A stretch of DNA of 64,000 nt, taken from NCBI RefSeq assembly GCF_001530125.1, contig NZ_LDUG01000036.1, positions 155,160-219,159 on the forward strand, written 5' to 3'. The notes below the pieces were generated by a model. The model had not been told where the DNA came from. It was given only the letters and a program-made list of their open reading frames with translations, and did no database searches. This DNA comes from Thiobacillus denitrificans (GTDB lineage Bacteria; Pseudomonadota; Gammaproteobacteria; Burkholderiales; Thiobacillaceae). Position numbers and translations under genes: made by a program. Below are positions 25,609-37,468 of the stretch, piece by piece (the first letter of the stretch is position 1; each line of letters begins with the position of its first letter).

Positions 25609-26403
25609 TCAGATGTATTTGAGCGCTAATGACACCACCTCGATTGTCACAATGGCGAAGAACACCCGCATCATGCCGCGCAGCACGGAGACCGGAACCA
25701 TGAAGAGTTTTTTCGGCGTTTCGAGCCCGGCGGTGACCGGGATCAGGGTGACCGCCAGTCCGAACAGCGCGCACTTGACGAGCAGTCCAGCCATGATTGT
25801 AAAATCGAAGATTTTTGCGATGGTCTGGGTATAAGGTTCAAAGCCCGCCGTGCTCATGCCGTAGATGGTGAGGTAGCCCATCAACAGGGCGAGCAGCCCG
25901 GCCAGGCCGGCCAGGATGACGACCGAGACCACGCCGCCGATCAGCCGTGGCAGAAACTCGAACTGCATCGGCGGAACCTTACAGTGCGCCAGCGCATCCA
26001 ATTCGTTGTTGACCTGCATCAGGGCGACTTCGGTGTTGATCGCGCTGCCGGAACGCAAGGCGATAAAGAGCGCAGTCAGGAAGGGCAGCAGTTCGAGCAC
26101 CAGCACGCGAATGGTCATTTCGCTGGCGAAGGCAGTGAGGCCGAAATCGCGTGCGGTGGACAGGATGATGGTGATGATGAGCCACGAAATGACCAGTGCG
26201 TAGCCCAGGAAAACAGGCAGAATCTGCACGGCGGTAAAGTAAACCTGCTTCACGACGACGTCGAAGGTGGCGCGGTTCCAGGTGGTGCGATCCAGCAGCA
26301 GCAAGCCGGCCTTGGCCAGAAAGGCAAACATGGCGTAACCGACGGTGAACCAGCCGACGACCTTGGCGCCGAGCGATTCGATGGAAGCCGTAAGAAAATT
26401 CAT
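25609..26403 (-). CDS. MlaE-family ABC permease
   Basis: 264 residues with five to six membrane segments: YAMFAFLAKAGLLLL, VFLGYALVISWLIITIILS, LVLELLPFLTALFIALRSG, VVSVVILAGLAGLLALLMG, ALFGLAVTLIPVTAGL. The conserved RSGSAINTEVALMQVNNELDAL is the MlaE signature loop that contacts the ATPase. It is first in a four-gene operon (permease, ATPase remnant, MCE protein, lipoprotein), expected to move phospholipids across the envelope. Confidence 0.9.
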   Translation of the reverse strand: MNFLTASIESLGAKVVGWFTVGYAMFAFLAKAGLLLLDRTTWNRATFDVVVKQVYFTAVQILPVFLGYALVISWLIITIILSTARDFGLTAFASEMTIRVLVLELLPFLTALFIALRSGSAINTEVALMQVNNELDALAHCKVPPMQFEFLPRLIGGVVSVVILAGLAGLLALLMGYLTIYGMSTAGFEPYTQTIAKIFDFTIMAGLLVKCALFGLAVTLIPVTAGLETPKKLFMVPVSVLRGMMRVFFAIVTIEVVSLALKYI

Positions 26404-26469
26404 TGCGGCATCTTAACGCCATAGAATGGCAGGCCATACAGTTTTGCAGTCAGATGGAGAAGTCACACG

Positions 26470-27000
26470 ATGAAAACATTCTTGATTCCGGCAGCCGTGC
26501 TGGTGCTGTGCGTGACCGCAGCATCTGCCTGGGCTGCGCCCGGCACGGTCTTGCGCAATGAAAAGCTCTATAGTCAGCCCAGTGCAAGCGCCAAGGTGGC
26601 AGGGACTGTGGCCAAAGGGGCCAGCGTCGGCATCCTCGCCAAGCAGGGTGGCTGGCTGCGCGTGACCTCAGGCAAAACCACCGGCTGGATCCGGCTGCTC
26701 TCGGTGCGCGCGGGGGCGGGCGGGCTGGGCGGAACCAGGGTGGGCGATGTGGTGGGAGCCGCGACCACGCGGTCCGACCCCAGCCGCGTGGTCGCGGTGG
26801 CCGGCCTGCGGGGCCTGAATGACGAAGACCTGAAGCGGGCCCAGTTCAATGCCGACGAACTGGCGCGTCTGGATGCCTTGAGCGTGATGGCGGCGCAGGC
26901 CAGAAGCTTTGCCCGCCAGTCCGGTCTGGCCGCAGTCAATGTGGCGGAATTGCCCAAGCCCCAGCCCGAGCAGTCATCTTCGCCGTGGGGGGACAACTGA
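26470..27000 (+). CDS. Periplasmic bacterial SH3 domain protein
   Basis: 176 residues with a signal peptide (MKTFLIPAAVLVLCVTAASA, cleaved after WA) and one SH3b domain at about 27-80 (LYSQPSASAKVAGTVAKGAS, GGWLRVTSGKTTGWIR). The remainder is low-complexity and helical. SH3b domains usually bind cell wall or act with peptidases. Its stop overlaps the start of the M48 protease by one base (TGATG), so the two proteins are made together. Confidence 0.85.
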   Translation: MKTFLIPAAVLVLCVTAASAWAAPGTVLRNEKLYSQPSASAKVAGTVAKGASVGILAKQGGWLRVTSGKTTGWIRLLSVRAGAGGLGGTRVGDVVGAATTRSDPSRVVAVAGLRGLNDEDLKRAQFNADELARLDALSVMAAQARSFARQSGLAAVNVAELPKPQPEQSSSPWGDN

Positions 27001-27941
27001 TGAAAATCAAACTGATGCTATTGGCCGTTTCGCTGGTTTCCTTCAGCAGCGCGTCAGCCGGATTCGACTTCGGCAAATTGCTCGAAGAGCGCTTGAGCAA
27101 GGAACTGAACAAGGATAAGCAGACGCAGCCGACACCGGCTCAAACAACGACCCCGGCCCCCGCTGCGGCACAAAGCGCCGCAGCGAGCCCGCCTCCAGCC
27201 AATCAGAAAATCGATGCCCGGCAACTGGGCTTTGCGCTGTTCGGCGATTACTCGCTTGAAGAGGAAAACCGCATCGGCAGACAGATTTCCGGCAACCTGC
27301 TGGGTGCGGTGCCGCTGGTGCGCGACAACAAGTTGCAGAACTATGTCAACCTGGTCGGCAAGTGGGTGGCGCTGCAGAGCGGACGCCAGGATGTCACCTG
27401 GCATTTCGGCGTTCTCGACACCGAGGCCATCAACGCCTTTGCCGCGCCGGGGGGCTACATCTTCGTGACCAAGGGCCTGTATCGCCTGCTCAACAACGAG
27501 GCCGAGCTGGCTGGCGTGCTGGGGCATGAAATCGCCCACGTCACGCAGAAGCATCACCTCAAGGTGCTCAAGCAATCCAGCCTGATCGGGGCGCTGGGGC
27601 AAGCCGCCAGCAGCAAGGCGAAAGGCAGCGACCAGGTGGTGCAGAACCTGATCGGCAACGGCGCAGAAATCATGGCGCGCGGGCTCGACAAGAACGCCGA
27701 ACACGAGGCGGATCGCGCCGGCATGGTGTATGCCGCGCGCGCCGGCTACGACCCGTGGGGGCTGCCCAGCGTGTTGCAGGACATGGCGGCCTTGCCCGCG
27801 GGGGACAACCGCACCAGCCTGCTCTACAAAACCCACCCGCACCCGGCTGATCGCCTTGCAGCGCTGGGCGAGGCGGTGGATGGGCGTCTCGATGCCGTTC
27901 GCGGCAAGGAACTGGCCGACCGTTTCTACCGTATCAAGTGA
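27000..27941 (+). CDS. M48 family metalloprotease
   Basis: 313 residues from the ATG at 27000 in TGATG. A signal peptide (MLLAVSLVSFSSASA) is followed by a Pro/Ala-rich linker and the peptidase domain. The zinc site is His176-Glu177-xx-His180 in GHEIAHV, with the third ligand in EHEADRAG. It resembles LoiP/BepA-type periplasmic proteases that look after outer-membrane proteins. It overlaps the cyclase start by 4 bases (GTGA). Confidence 0.92.
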   Translation: MKIKLMLLAVSLVSFSSASAGFDFGKLLEERLSKELNKDKQTQPTPAQTTTPAPAAAQSAAASPPPANQKIDARQLGFALFGDYSLEEENRIGRQISGNLLGAVPLVRDNKLQNYVNLVGKWVALQSGRQDVTWHFGVLDTEAINAFAAPGGYIFVTKGLYRLLNNEAELAGVLGHEIAHVTQKHHLKVLKQSSLIGALGQAASSKAKGSDQVVQNLIGNGAEIMARGLDKNAEHEADRAGMVYAARAGYDPWGLPSVLQDMAALPAGDNRTSLLYKTHPHPADRLAALGEAVDGRLDAVRGKELADRFYRIK

Positions 27942-30154
27942 AGCGCGTTTTATCCAGGCTGGCGCAGGCAGGGCTGTCTGCGCTGTTTGTTTTGCTGATC
28001 GCGGCGCACGTTGTGGGTCTGATCCATATCGCCCCCATGCAGCGCGCCGAGGCTTGGTTGTATGACGCCTGGCTGATTCGCACTGCGCCGGCCGGGGTGG
28101 ATGATCGCGTGGCCATCCTCGACATCGACGAGGCCAGCCTGAAAAGCCTCGGCCGCTGGCCGTGGAGCCGCGACACCCTGAGCACGCTGGTCGAGCGGCT
28201 GTTCGACCGCTATGGCGTGGCGGCGGTCGGCTTCGACGTGGTGTTTGCCGAACCGGACACGAGTTCGGGCCTCGATACCCTCAAACAGCTGGCGTCCAGC
28301 GATCTGGCGGGCAGCCGCGATTTCAGGGCGGCACTCGAACAGCTTGCGCCGCGCCTCGATTACGACGCCCGCTTTGCGCGGGTGCTCGCCGAACGTCCGC
28401 TGTCGCTGGGCTATTACTTCATTCCGCAAGGCTACGGTGACGCCAAAACCGGCATGTTGCCGCCGCCGTCGCTGCCTGCCGCTGCGTTTGGCCCGTTGCA
28501 GCCCGGTACGCCGCCGCCCACCGGCTATGGTGCGAATCTGGCCGCCTTCCAGCAGGCGGCGCAGGGTGCAGGATTTTTCAACATGCGGGCCGACGAGGAT
28601 GGCACGGCACGCCAGATGAATCTGGTCAGCCTGTATGACGCAGGCTACTACCTGGCGCTGTCGGCTTCCACGCTGCGGGTGGCGTTCGGTGGCGATCCGG
28701 CGCTTGCCGGCATCGACAGGCAGTCGGTGCTCGGCCGGCAATACCTGTCGCCGTGGCTGGAAGTAGGCGGCATTCGCGTTCCGCTCAGCGCGGACGGCAC
28801 TGTGCATGTGCCGTATCGCGCCGGTTCGCCGTTTCCCTACCTGTCAGCGGCTGACGTGCTGGCAGGCAAGGCGCCGCTGGAACAACTGGAGAACCGTATC
28901 GTGCTGCTGGGGTCGACCGCCCCGGGTCTGGCCGACCTGCGGGTGACGCCGTTTTCCAATGCCTTCCCGGGGGTAGAGATCCATGCGCATTTGATCGCCG
29001 GCATGCTCGACGGCACCATCCGCGCCACGCCGCCGTGGGCGGACGACGCGCGGCTGGCCGCCGTACTGCTGCTGGGTGCCTTGCTGACTGCGGTGCTGCT
29101 GCGTTTCGGGCCGACCGTCGGCCTGGCCGCCAGCATGGTGCTGCTGGCGTTGCTGCTGGCAGCCTACGGCGCGGCATGGTCGCGCTTTTGGGTGGTGCCG
29201 ATGGCGGCGCCGATGCTGACGCTGCTCGGCCTGTATGCGCTCAACACCGCCTACGGCTTTTTTGCCGCGACGCGCAGCAAGCGCCAGATCACCAAGCTGT
29301 TCGGCCAGTACGTGCCGCCCGAACTGGCTGCAGAAATGAGCCAGAATCCGGCGCATTACACGATGGAAGGGCAGTCGCGCGACATGAGCGTGCTGTTCTC
29401 CGACATCCGCGGTTTCACCAATTTCTCCGAGAAGCTGCCACCGGCCGAACTCGCCGAAGTGCTGAACGCTTATCTTTCGACGATGACGCGCATCGTGCAG
29501 CAGCATCGCGGCACCATCGACAAGTACATCGGCGACGCCATCATGGCATTCTGGAACGCGCCGGTGGATCTCGCCGACCACGCCACCCGCGCGGTGCAGA
29601 CCGCGCTCGACATGCAGGCAGCGCTGGCGCAGCTGAATCAGGAATTCGCCGCGCGCGGCTGGCCCGACGTGAAGATCGGCGTCGGCGTCAACACCGGGCG
29701 CATGAGCGTCGGCAACATGGGCTCCGAATTCCGCATGGCCTATACGGTGATGGGCGATGCGGTGAACCTCGGCTCGCGTCTGGAGGGCATCACTAAGCAG
29801 TACGGCGTCGGCATCCTCGTCACCCAGACCACGGTCGAGGCCGATCCCGTTCACGCCTTCATGAAGGTCGACGACGTGCGCGTCAAGGGCAAGGAAACCC
29901 CGGTGGCGATCTATGAACCGCTGGGGCCGAAAGACGGCCTCGCCGATACGGTGCGCCAGGATGCGGCCGAGTTCGAAGCCGCGTTTGCACGCTATCAGGC
30001 GCAGGACTGGGATGCTGCCGAAGCCGCCTTGCGCGCGCTCAACGCCCGTGCGCCGCGCACACTGTACGATATCTACCTCGAGCGCATCGCGCATTTCCGC
30101 GAAGTGCCGCCGTCCGCAGATTGGGACGGCGTGTTTGTCTACACCACCAAATAG
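27938..30154 (+). CDS. CHASE2-domain adenylate/guanylate cyclase
   Basis: 738 residues starting at GTG within the protease stop. The N-terminal membrane segment is at about 8-28, a periplasmic CHASE2 sensor at about 35-350 (VAILDIDEASLKSLGRWPWS), then three membrane segments at about 365-445. A class III cyclase domain follows, with metal aspartates in FSDIRGF and GDAIMAFW and an adenine-pocket lysine in TIDKYIGD. YTVMGDAVNLGSRL has Thr where many cyclases have Asp, as in the bicarbonate-responsive IIIb group. The sensed signal is unknown. A cyclic-nucleotide phosphodiesterase follows 17 bases later. Confidence 0.92.
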   Translation: MKRVLSRLAQAGLSALFVLLIAAHVVGLIHIAPMQRAEAWLYDAWLIRTAPAGVDDRVAILDIDEASLKSLGRWPWSRDTLSTLVERLFDRYGVAAVGFDVVFAEPDTSSGLDTLKQLASSDLAGSRDFRAALEQLAPRLDYDARFARVLAERPLSLGYYFIPQGYGDAKTGMLPPPSLPAAAFGPLQPGTPPPTGYGANLAAFQQAAQGAGFFNMRADEDGTARQMNLVSLYDAGYYLALSASTLRVAFGGDPALAGIDRQSVLGRQYLSPWLEVGGIRVPLSADGTVHVPYRAGSPFPYLSAADVLAGKAPLEQLENRIVLLGSTAPGLADLRVTPFSNAFPGVEIHAHLIAGMLDGTIRATPPWADDARLAAVLLLGALLTAVLLRFGPTVGLAASMVLLALLLAAYGAAWSRFWVVPMAAPMLTLLGLYALNTAYGFFAATRSKRQITKLFGQYVPPELAAEMSQNPAHYTMEGQSRDMSVLFSDIRGFTNFSEKLPPAELAEVLNAYLSTMTRIVQQHRGTIDKYIGDAIMAFWNAPVDLADHATRAVQTALDMQAALAQLNQEFAARGWPDVKIGVGVNTGRMSVGNMGSEFRMAYTVMGDAVNLGSRLEGITKQYGVGILVTQTTVEADPVHAFMKVDDVRVKGKETPVAIYEPLGPKDGLADTVRQDAAEFEAAFARYQAQDWDAAEAALRALNARAPRTLYDIYLERIAHFREVPPSADWDGVFVYTTK

Positions 30155-30171
30155 CCACGATAAAAACAGCG

Positions 30172-30932
30172 ATGAAACTCACCATCCTCGGTTGCAGCGG
30201 CGGCATCGGCAGCGGGCGCCACACCACCTGCCTCAAGGTCGACGACGATGTGCTGATCGATGCCGGCACCGGCATCACCACGCTCGACTTCGAGCAGCTG
30301 CTGGCGATCGATCACGTGTTCCTCACCCATGCCCATCTCGACCACACGCTTGGCTTGCCGCTGCTGCTCGACAGCGTGGGCGACCTGCGCGCCACCCCGC
30401 TGACGGTGCATGCGCTGCCCGAGGTGCTGGCGGTCTTGTCTACCCACCTGTTCAACTGGCATTTGTGGCCGGATTTTCGCGAGATTCCGAGTGCGGAGTC
30501 GCCGTGGCTGCGGTTTGCGCCCCTGGACTTTGGCGAGGCGCTCACGCTGAAGGGGCGGACGTTCAGGCCACTGCCGGTGAATCATGTGGTGCCGGCGTGC
30601 GGCGTCCATCTGGCCACGACGGCGGGGAGCCTGGTGTTCAGCGGCGACACCACGCACAGCGACGCCTTCGTCGCCGCGCTCAACGCCATTCCCGACCTGT
30701 GCCACCTCATCATCGACACCTCGTTCGAGAACGCGCTGGTCGATATCGCGCAGGCGTCGAAGCATCACTGGCCGGATTCGCTGGCGGCAGAACTGCAGGC
30801 GCTCAGCGTGCGCCCCGAGCTCTGGATCACCCACCTGAAACCGGGCAACGAGGCGGCGATCATGAACGAGTTGCGCGCCGCCGCGCCCAACTGGGGTCTG
30901 GAGGCCTTGATGCAGGGACAGGTGATCGAGCT

Positions 30933-30936
<4 letters not shown>
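30172..30936 (+). CDS. Metallo-beta-lactamase-fold 3',5'-cyclic-nucleotide phosphodiesterase
   Basis: 254 residues, class II phosphodiesterase type. The metal site is His53-x-His55-x-Asp57-His58 in THAHLDH, followed by NHVVPACGVHL, SGDTTHSD and WITHLKPG supplying further ligands. The ATG at 30172 opens directly on the first strand (KLTILGCSGG). Its position 17 bases after a nucleotide cyclase gene suggests it hydrolyses the product of that cyclase. Its stop overlaps the stop of the convergent histidine kinase. Confidence 0.85.
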
Positions 30937-33555
<2,619 letters not shown>

Positions 33556-33581
<26 letters not shown>

Positions 33582-34623
33582 GATCGACCGCCAGCCGGAT
33601 GCCGATCCTTTCGCCGATGGCGTGGTTGTGGTGCGAGGGCACCAGCGACAGCGCGCGCTGGCCGCTCGGCAGCTTTAGCGTGTAGAGAAATTCGGCACCG
33701 CGGAAGGCCTTGTTCTCGACCTCGGCGAGCAGCAGGCTGTCGTCGTCGTGGATGATGTCGTCCGGCCGCAGCAGGACGTCGACACGGCAGTTGCGCACGC
33801 ATTCGTCGCAGCCGCTGGCGTCGCATTCGACCGGGATGTGGCCGTCCAGCACGCCGAGTTCGATTTCCACCTGATGGTCGTTGATGACCTCACCGGTGAC
33901 CAGCGCACCCTGGCCGACGAAGTCGGCGACGAAGCGGTTGGCCGGCTCGTGATAGAGGTTGTAGGGCGTGTCCCACTGCTGGATGCGGCCCTGGTGCATG
34001 ACGCCGACCCAGTCGGCCAGGGAAAAGGCTTCGTGCTGGTCGTGGGTGACGATGAGCGCGGTGGTGGCTTCGCGCTTCAAAATGTCGCGCACCTCGAGCG
34101 ACAGGCGCTCGCGCAGTTCGACGTCGAGGTTGGAGAACGGCTCGTCCATCAGGATCAGACGTGGGCGTGGCGCCAGCGCGCGCGCCAACGCCACCCGCTG
34201 CTGCTGGCCGCCGGAAAGCTGGTGCGGGTATTGCCCGGTATGGGCGGCGAGGCCGACCAGTTGCAGCAGTTCGTCGATGCGCGCCTGCCTTACTTCTTTG
34301 GAAATGTTGCGCAAGCCGAAGCCGACGTTCTTCGCCACCGTCAGGTGCGGAAACAGGGCGTAATCCTGGAACACCATGCCGACGCGGCGCTTTTCGGCGG
34401 CCAGCATCCAGCCAGGGCGACTGACCACTTCGCCGCCGATGCGGATCTCGCCGCTCTGGATCGGCTCGAAGCCGGAAATGCAGCGCAGCGCCGTGGTCTT
34501 GCCGCAGCCCGACGGCCCCAGCAGGCAGCCGATCGCGCCTTCGGGCAGGGTGAAGGTCAGGTCGGCAATGATCTGCCGTTCGGCGTACGACTGCGAGACC
34601 GAGTCGAGGATCAATTCAGCCAT
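33556..34623 (-). CDS. fbpC: Ferric iron ABC transporter ATPase with a C-terminal cysteine cluster
   Basis: 355 residues. Walker A is GPSGCGKTT near 36, the signature LSGGQQQRVALARA near 135, Walker B LILMDEPFSNLD, and the H-loop is in ALIVTHDQHEA. The C-terminal regulatory beta domain (about 240-355) contains Cys267, 272, 275 and 279 in ECDASGCDECVRNC, an unusual C-x4-C-x2-C-x3-C cluster that could bind iron or an iron-sulfur centre. The gene lies 6 bases after fbpB. Gene symbol follows the operon's fbpA/fbpB likeness. Confidence 0.9.
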
Positions 34624-34629
34624 AGGGTT

Positions 34630-36306
34630 TTAGTCAAGTGAGCGCGCTTCGCGCCAGGTCAGGAGAATGATGGGGATGATACCGGCAATGACAATGGCCA
34701 GCGCAGGCAGCGCGGCGCGCTCCCATTCGCCTTCCGAAGTCATCTCGAAAACCCGCACCGCCAGCGTGTCCCAGCCGAACGGCCGGGTCATCAGGGTGAT
34801 CGGCATTTCCTTCATGATGTCGACGAAGGCGAACGTCGCCGCGGTCAGCAGGCTGGCGCGCAGCATCGGCAGGTGCACCCGCGCCAGCAGGCCGGCGGCG
34901 CCGGTGCCGAGGTTCTTCGCGGCCTCGTCGACGTTGCGGGTGATGCGGTGCAGGCCACTGTCGATGGGGCCGAAGCCCACCGCGAGAAAGCGCACCAGGT
35001 AGGCCAGCAGCATGATCAGCAGGGTGCCCTTGAGGATTTCGGTGCCTTCGAAGCCGAACCACGCCTGGCCGGCGTCAATTAGCCAGTTGTCCAGCGCCGC
35101 CACCGGGATGAACAGGCCCACCGCCAGCACCGCGCCGGGGAAGGCGTAGCCGAGGGTGGCCAGGCGCTGCGTCCACATCATCGCGGTGCCGGGGCGCTGG
35201 CGCCCGGCATAGGCCAGCAGCAGGGCCACCGCCACCACCATCAGCGCGCCGATGCCGGCCAGCAGCACCGAATGCCAGGCAAATGCCCAGTAGCGGGCGT
35301 CGAGATCGTCGGCCATGACGTCGCGCGTCCACAGTATCAGTTGGGTAACCGGGATGATGAAGGCCACCGCCAGCACCGTCCCGGCATACAGCAGGGCCAG
35401 TCCGGCCAGCGCGGGTGACAGCTTGATGCGGCGCTGCGCGGCGCTGCGGCCCACCGTGCTGTAGCGCATCTGCGTGCGCGAGCGCTGCTCGAATACCACC
35501 GCGACCAGCACGAACAGGATCAGGATCGACGCCAGCTGCGCCGCCGCCGCCAGCGAGAACAGGCTGTACCACGCCTTGTAGATGGCGGTGGTGAAGGTGT
35601 CGTAGTTGAAGATCGCCATGGTGCCGAAGTCAGCCAGGGTTTCCATCAACGCCAGCATCAGGCCGGCGGCGATCCACGGTCGCGCCATCGGCAGCGCCAC
35701 CCGGAAGAAGCCTTGCGTGCGCGACAGCCCGAGCGACTGCGCCGCTTCCAGCGCAATCGCGCCCTGTGTTGCGAAGGCATTTTTGGCGATCAGGTAGACA
35801 TAGGGATAGAGCGCCAGCGACATCACCAGGATGACGCCGCCGCGCGAGCGGATTTCGGGCAGCCCGGTGATGCCCCAGCCGTCGCGCAGCCAGGTCTGCA
35901 GCGGGCCGGTGAAATCGAGCAGGCCGATCGCGACGAAGGCGGTGACGTAGGCCGGCAGCGCCAGCGGCAGCAGCAGCGCCCAGCCGAACACGCGGCGGCC
36001 GGGAAATTCGCACATCGCTGTGAGCCAGGCCAGCGAGACCCCCAACACGCTGACGCCGAGCCCCACCCCCAGCACCAGCCACAGCGTGTTGCCCACCAGT
36101 TCGGGCAGGGCGAATTCGATCAGGTGTGAAAGAATGTCGCGCTCGACCTGGGCGAACGACGAGAAGGTGACCACCACCGGTACCAGCACCAGTGCGGCGA
36201 CTGCGAGGGCGAATAGCATCCAGCCGCTGATGCGGGGGCGGCCGCCGGATACAACAAAAACGCCCGCTGAGGGCGTTTTTGTGGGTGCGGCAACGGGATC
36301 AGGCAA
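34630..36306 (-). CDS. fbpB: Ferric iron ABC transporter permease, two fused permease halves
   Basis: Up to 558 residues with about 12 membrane segments and two binding-protein-dependent permease signatures: EAAQSLGLSRTQGFFRVALP in the first half and EAAKNLGTGAAGLLARVHLP in the second. The start is doubtful. The frame opens with TTG at 36306, but a terminator hairpin (36254-36282) would then lie in the first codons; the ATG at 36219 gives 529 residues starting right at the first membrane segment but has no ribosome site. It sits between fbpA and fbpC on the minus strand. Confidence 0.9.
   Translation of the reverse strand: MPDPVAAPTKTPSAGVFVVSGGRPRISGWMLFALAVAALVLVPVVVTFSSFAQVERDILSHLIEFALPELVGNTLWLVLGVGLGVSVLGVSLAWLTAMCEFPGRRVFGWALLLPLALPAYVTAFVAIGLLDFTGPLQTWLRDGWGITGLPEIRSRGGVILVMSLALYPYVYLIAKNAFATQGAIALEAAQSLGLSRTQGFFRVALPMARPWIAAGLMLALMETLADFGTMAIFNYDTFTTAIYKAWYSLFSLAAAAQLASILILFVLVAVVFEQRSRTQMRYSTVGRSAAQRRIKLSPALAGLALLYAGTVLAVAFIIPVTQLILWTRDVMADDLDARYWAFAWHSVLLAGIGALMVVAVALLLAYAGRQRPGTAMMWTQRLATLGYAFPGAVLAVGLFIPVAALDNWLIDAGQAWFGFEGTEILKGTLLIMLLAYLVRFLAVGFGPIDSGLHRITRNVDEAAKNLGTGAAGLLARVHLPMLRASLLTAATFAFVDIMKEMPITLMTRPFGWDTLAVRVFEMTSEGEWERAALPALAIVIAGIIPIILLTWREARSLD
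36254..36282 (-). terminator. Terminator/attenuator hairpin between fbpA and fbpB
   Basis: ACAAAAACGCCC, a 5-base loop, GGGCGTTTTTGT: perfect 12-base stem with an A/T tract on each side. It would end most transcripts after fbpA, leaving a smaller share for fbpB and fbpC, a common way to make more binding protein than permease. Confidence 0.75.
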
Positions 36307-36337
36307 GATGAATCACTTCGATGGGTTCTTTAGCTGG

Positions 36338-36373
36338 CTTTATTTGTAACTTTATTTGTAACTTTATTTATAA
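36338..36373. repeat. 12-bp triplicate at the end of fbpA
   Basis: CTTTATTTGTAA three times in tandem, the last copy with one change. The third copy encodes the final residue and the stop codon of fbpA. The AT-richness differs from the surroundings; slippage is the likely origin. Confidence 0.7.
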
Positions 36374-37371
36374 CCGGCGCGATCCATCAATTTTACGGCC
36401 TGGACCTGCAGGCTGCCAGCCTCTTTCACGTTGATCAGACTCTGCTTGAAGCTGCCCCACGCCGCCACGGCCTTGTCCGGCGAAACTTTCGGGTTGACCG
36501 GGTATTCCAGGTTGGCATCGGCGAACAGGTTCTGCGCCTTCTCGGAAGACAGCCACTCGATCAGCTTCTGCGCGCCATCCGGGTTCTTGGCGTGGCGCGT
36601 GACGCCGGCGCCGGAGACGTTGACGTGCACCCCGGACGCCTGTTTTTTCAGGTCCTGGTTGGGCCAGAAAATCGTCAGCGGCAGATTAGGGCTTTTCTCC
36701 ATCAGGCGGCCGAAGTAATAGGTGTTGACCAGGGTGACGTCACATTGGCCAGCGGCCACCGCTTCCATCGCCTTGGTGTCGTCTGGGAAGGGCGAGGTCG
36801 CCAGGTTATTGACCCAGCCGCGCACCATGTCTTCGGTTTTGCCCTCGCCGTATTCGGTGATCATCATCGCCACCAGGCTCTGGTTGTAGACCTTTTTCGA
36901 GGTGCGCAGGCACAGGCGGCCCTTCCATTTCGGGTGGGCCAGATTCTCGTAGGTCGACAGCTCGGCGGGTTTGACCTTGCGGGTGTTGTAGACAATCGTG
37001 CGGGCGCGCACCGACAGGCCGAACCATTCGTTGTCCGGGTCGCGCAGGTGGGCCGGCACATTGGCCTGCAGGGTTTTCGACTGGATCGGGCGCAGCAGGC
37101 CTTCTTCGGATGCCTGCCACAGGTTGCCTGCGTCGACCGTCAGCAGGACATCCGCCGGGGTGTTCCTGCCCTCGGCCTTGAGGCGCGCCATCAGCGGGCC
37201 TTCCTTGTCGGTGATGAACTTGATCTTCACCCCGGTATCTCGGGTATAGGTGTCGAACAGCGGCTTGATCAGCTGTTCGTTGCGCGCGGAATACACCACG
37301 ACTTCTTCAGCCAGCGCGGGCAGGGCGGATGCAACGAGGGTCAGCGCGGCAAGCAGTTTGGTCGGATTCAT
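36364..37371 (-). CDS. fbpA: Periplasmic ferric iron-binding protein
   Basis: 335 residues from the ATG at 37371, preceded by AAGGA. The signal peptide is [20 protein letters not shown]. The mature protein begins [13 protein letters not shown] and has the paired tyrosines of FbpA-type iron sites in [10 protein letters not shown] near residue 215; the domain hinge [11 protein letters not shown] is also conserved. It captures Fe3+ in the periplasm for FbpBC. Transcription starts from a promoter whose -35 box is covered by a Fur box. Confidence 0.95.
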   Translation of the reverse strand: MNPTKLLAALTLVASALPALAEEVVVYSARNEQLIKPLFDTYTRDTGVKIKFITDKEGPLMARLKAEGRNTPADVLLTVDAGNLWQASEEGLLRPIQSKTLQANVPAHLRDPDNEWFGLSVRARTIVYNTRKVKPAELSTYENLAHPKWKGRLCLRTSKKVYNQSLVAMMITEYGEGKTEDMVRGWVNNLATSPFPDDTKAMEAVAAGQCDVTLVNTYYFGRLMEKSPNLPLTIFWPNQDLKKQASGVHVNVSGAGVTRHAKNPDGAQKLIEWLSSEKAQNLFADANLEYPVNPKVSPDKAVAAWGSFKQSLINVKEAGSLQVQAVKLMDRAGYK

Positions 37372-37405
37372 GATGGGTTGATCCTTAAAGTATTCAATGT
37401 TGGTA

Positions 37406-37434
37406 ATCGTACTGCAAATGATAACCGTTATCAA
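37406..37434 (-). promoter_or_regulatory. Sigma-70 promoter of the iron operon
   Basis: On the minus strand TTGATA (37429-37434), a 17-base spacer and TACGAT (37406-37411), 34 bases before the fbpA start. Confidence 0.65.
37419..37433. promoter_or_regulatory. Fur box
   Basis: TGATAACCGTTATCA, a perfect 7-1-7 inverted repeat close to the Fur consensus TGATAAT-n-ATTATCA. It overlaps the -35 and spacer of the fbpA promoter, so iron-bound Fur would block polymerase. Confidence 0.85.
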
Positions 37435-37468
37435 TACTATGTTAAAAAAATGAAAATACCTTCCTGCT

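Noticed and set aside
36316..36373. CRISPR-like short repeats
   Set aside because: Three adjoining 12-bp units without spacers; simple slippage repeat. No CRISPR array or cas gene occurs in the window.
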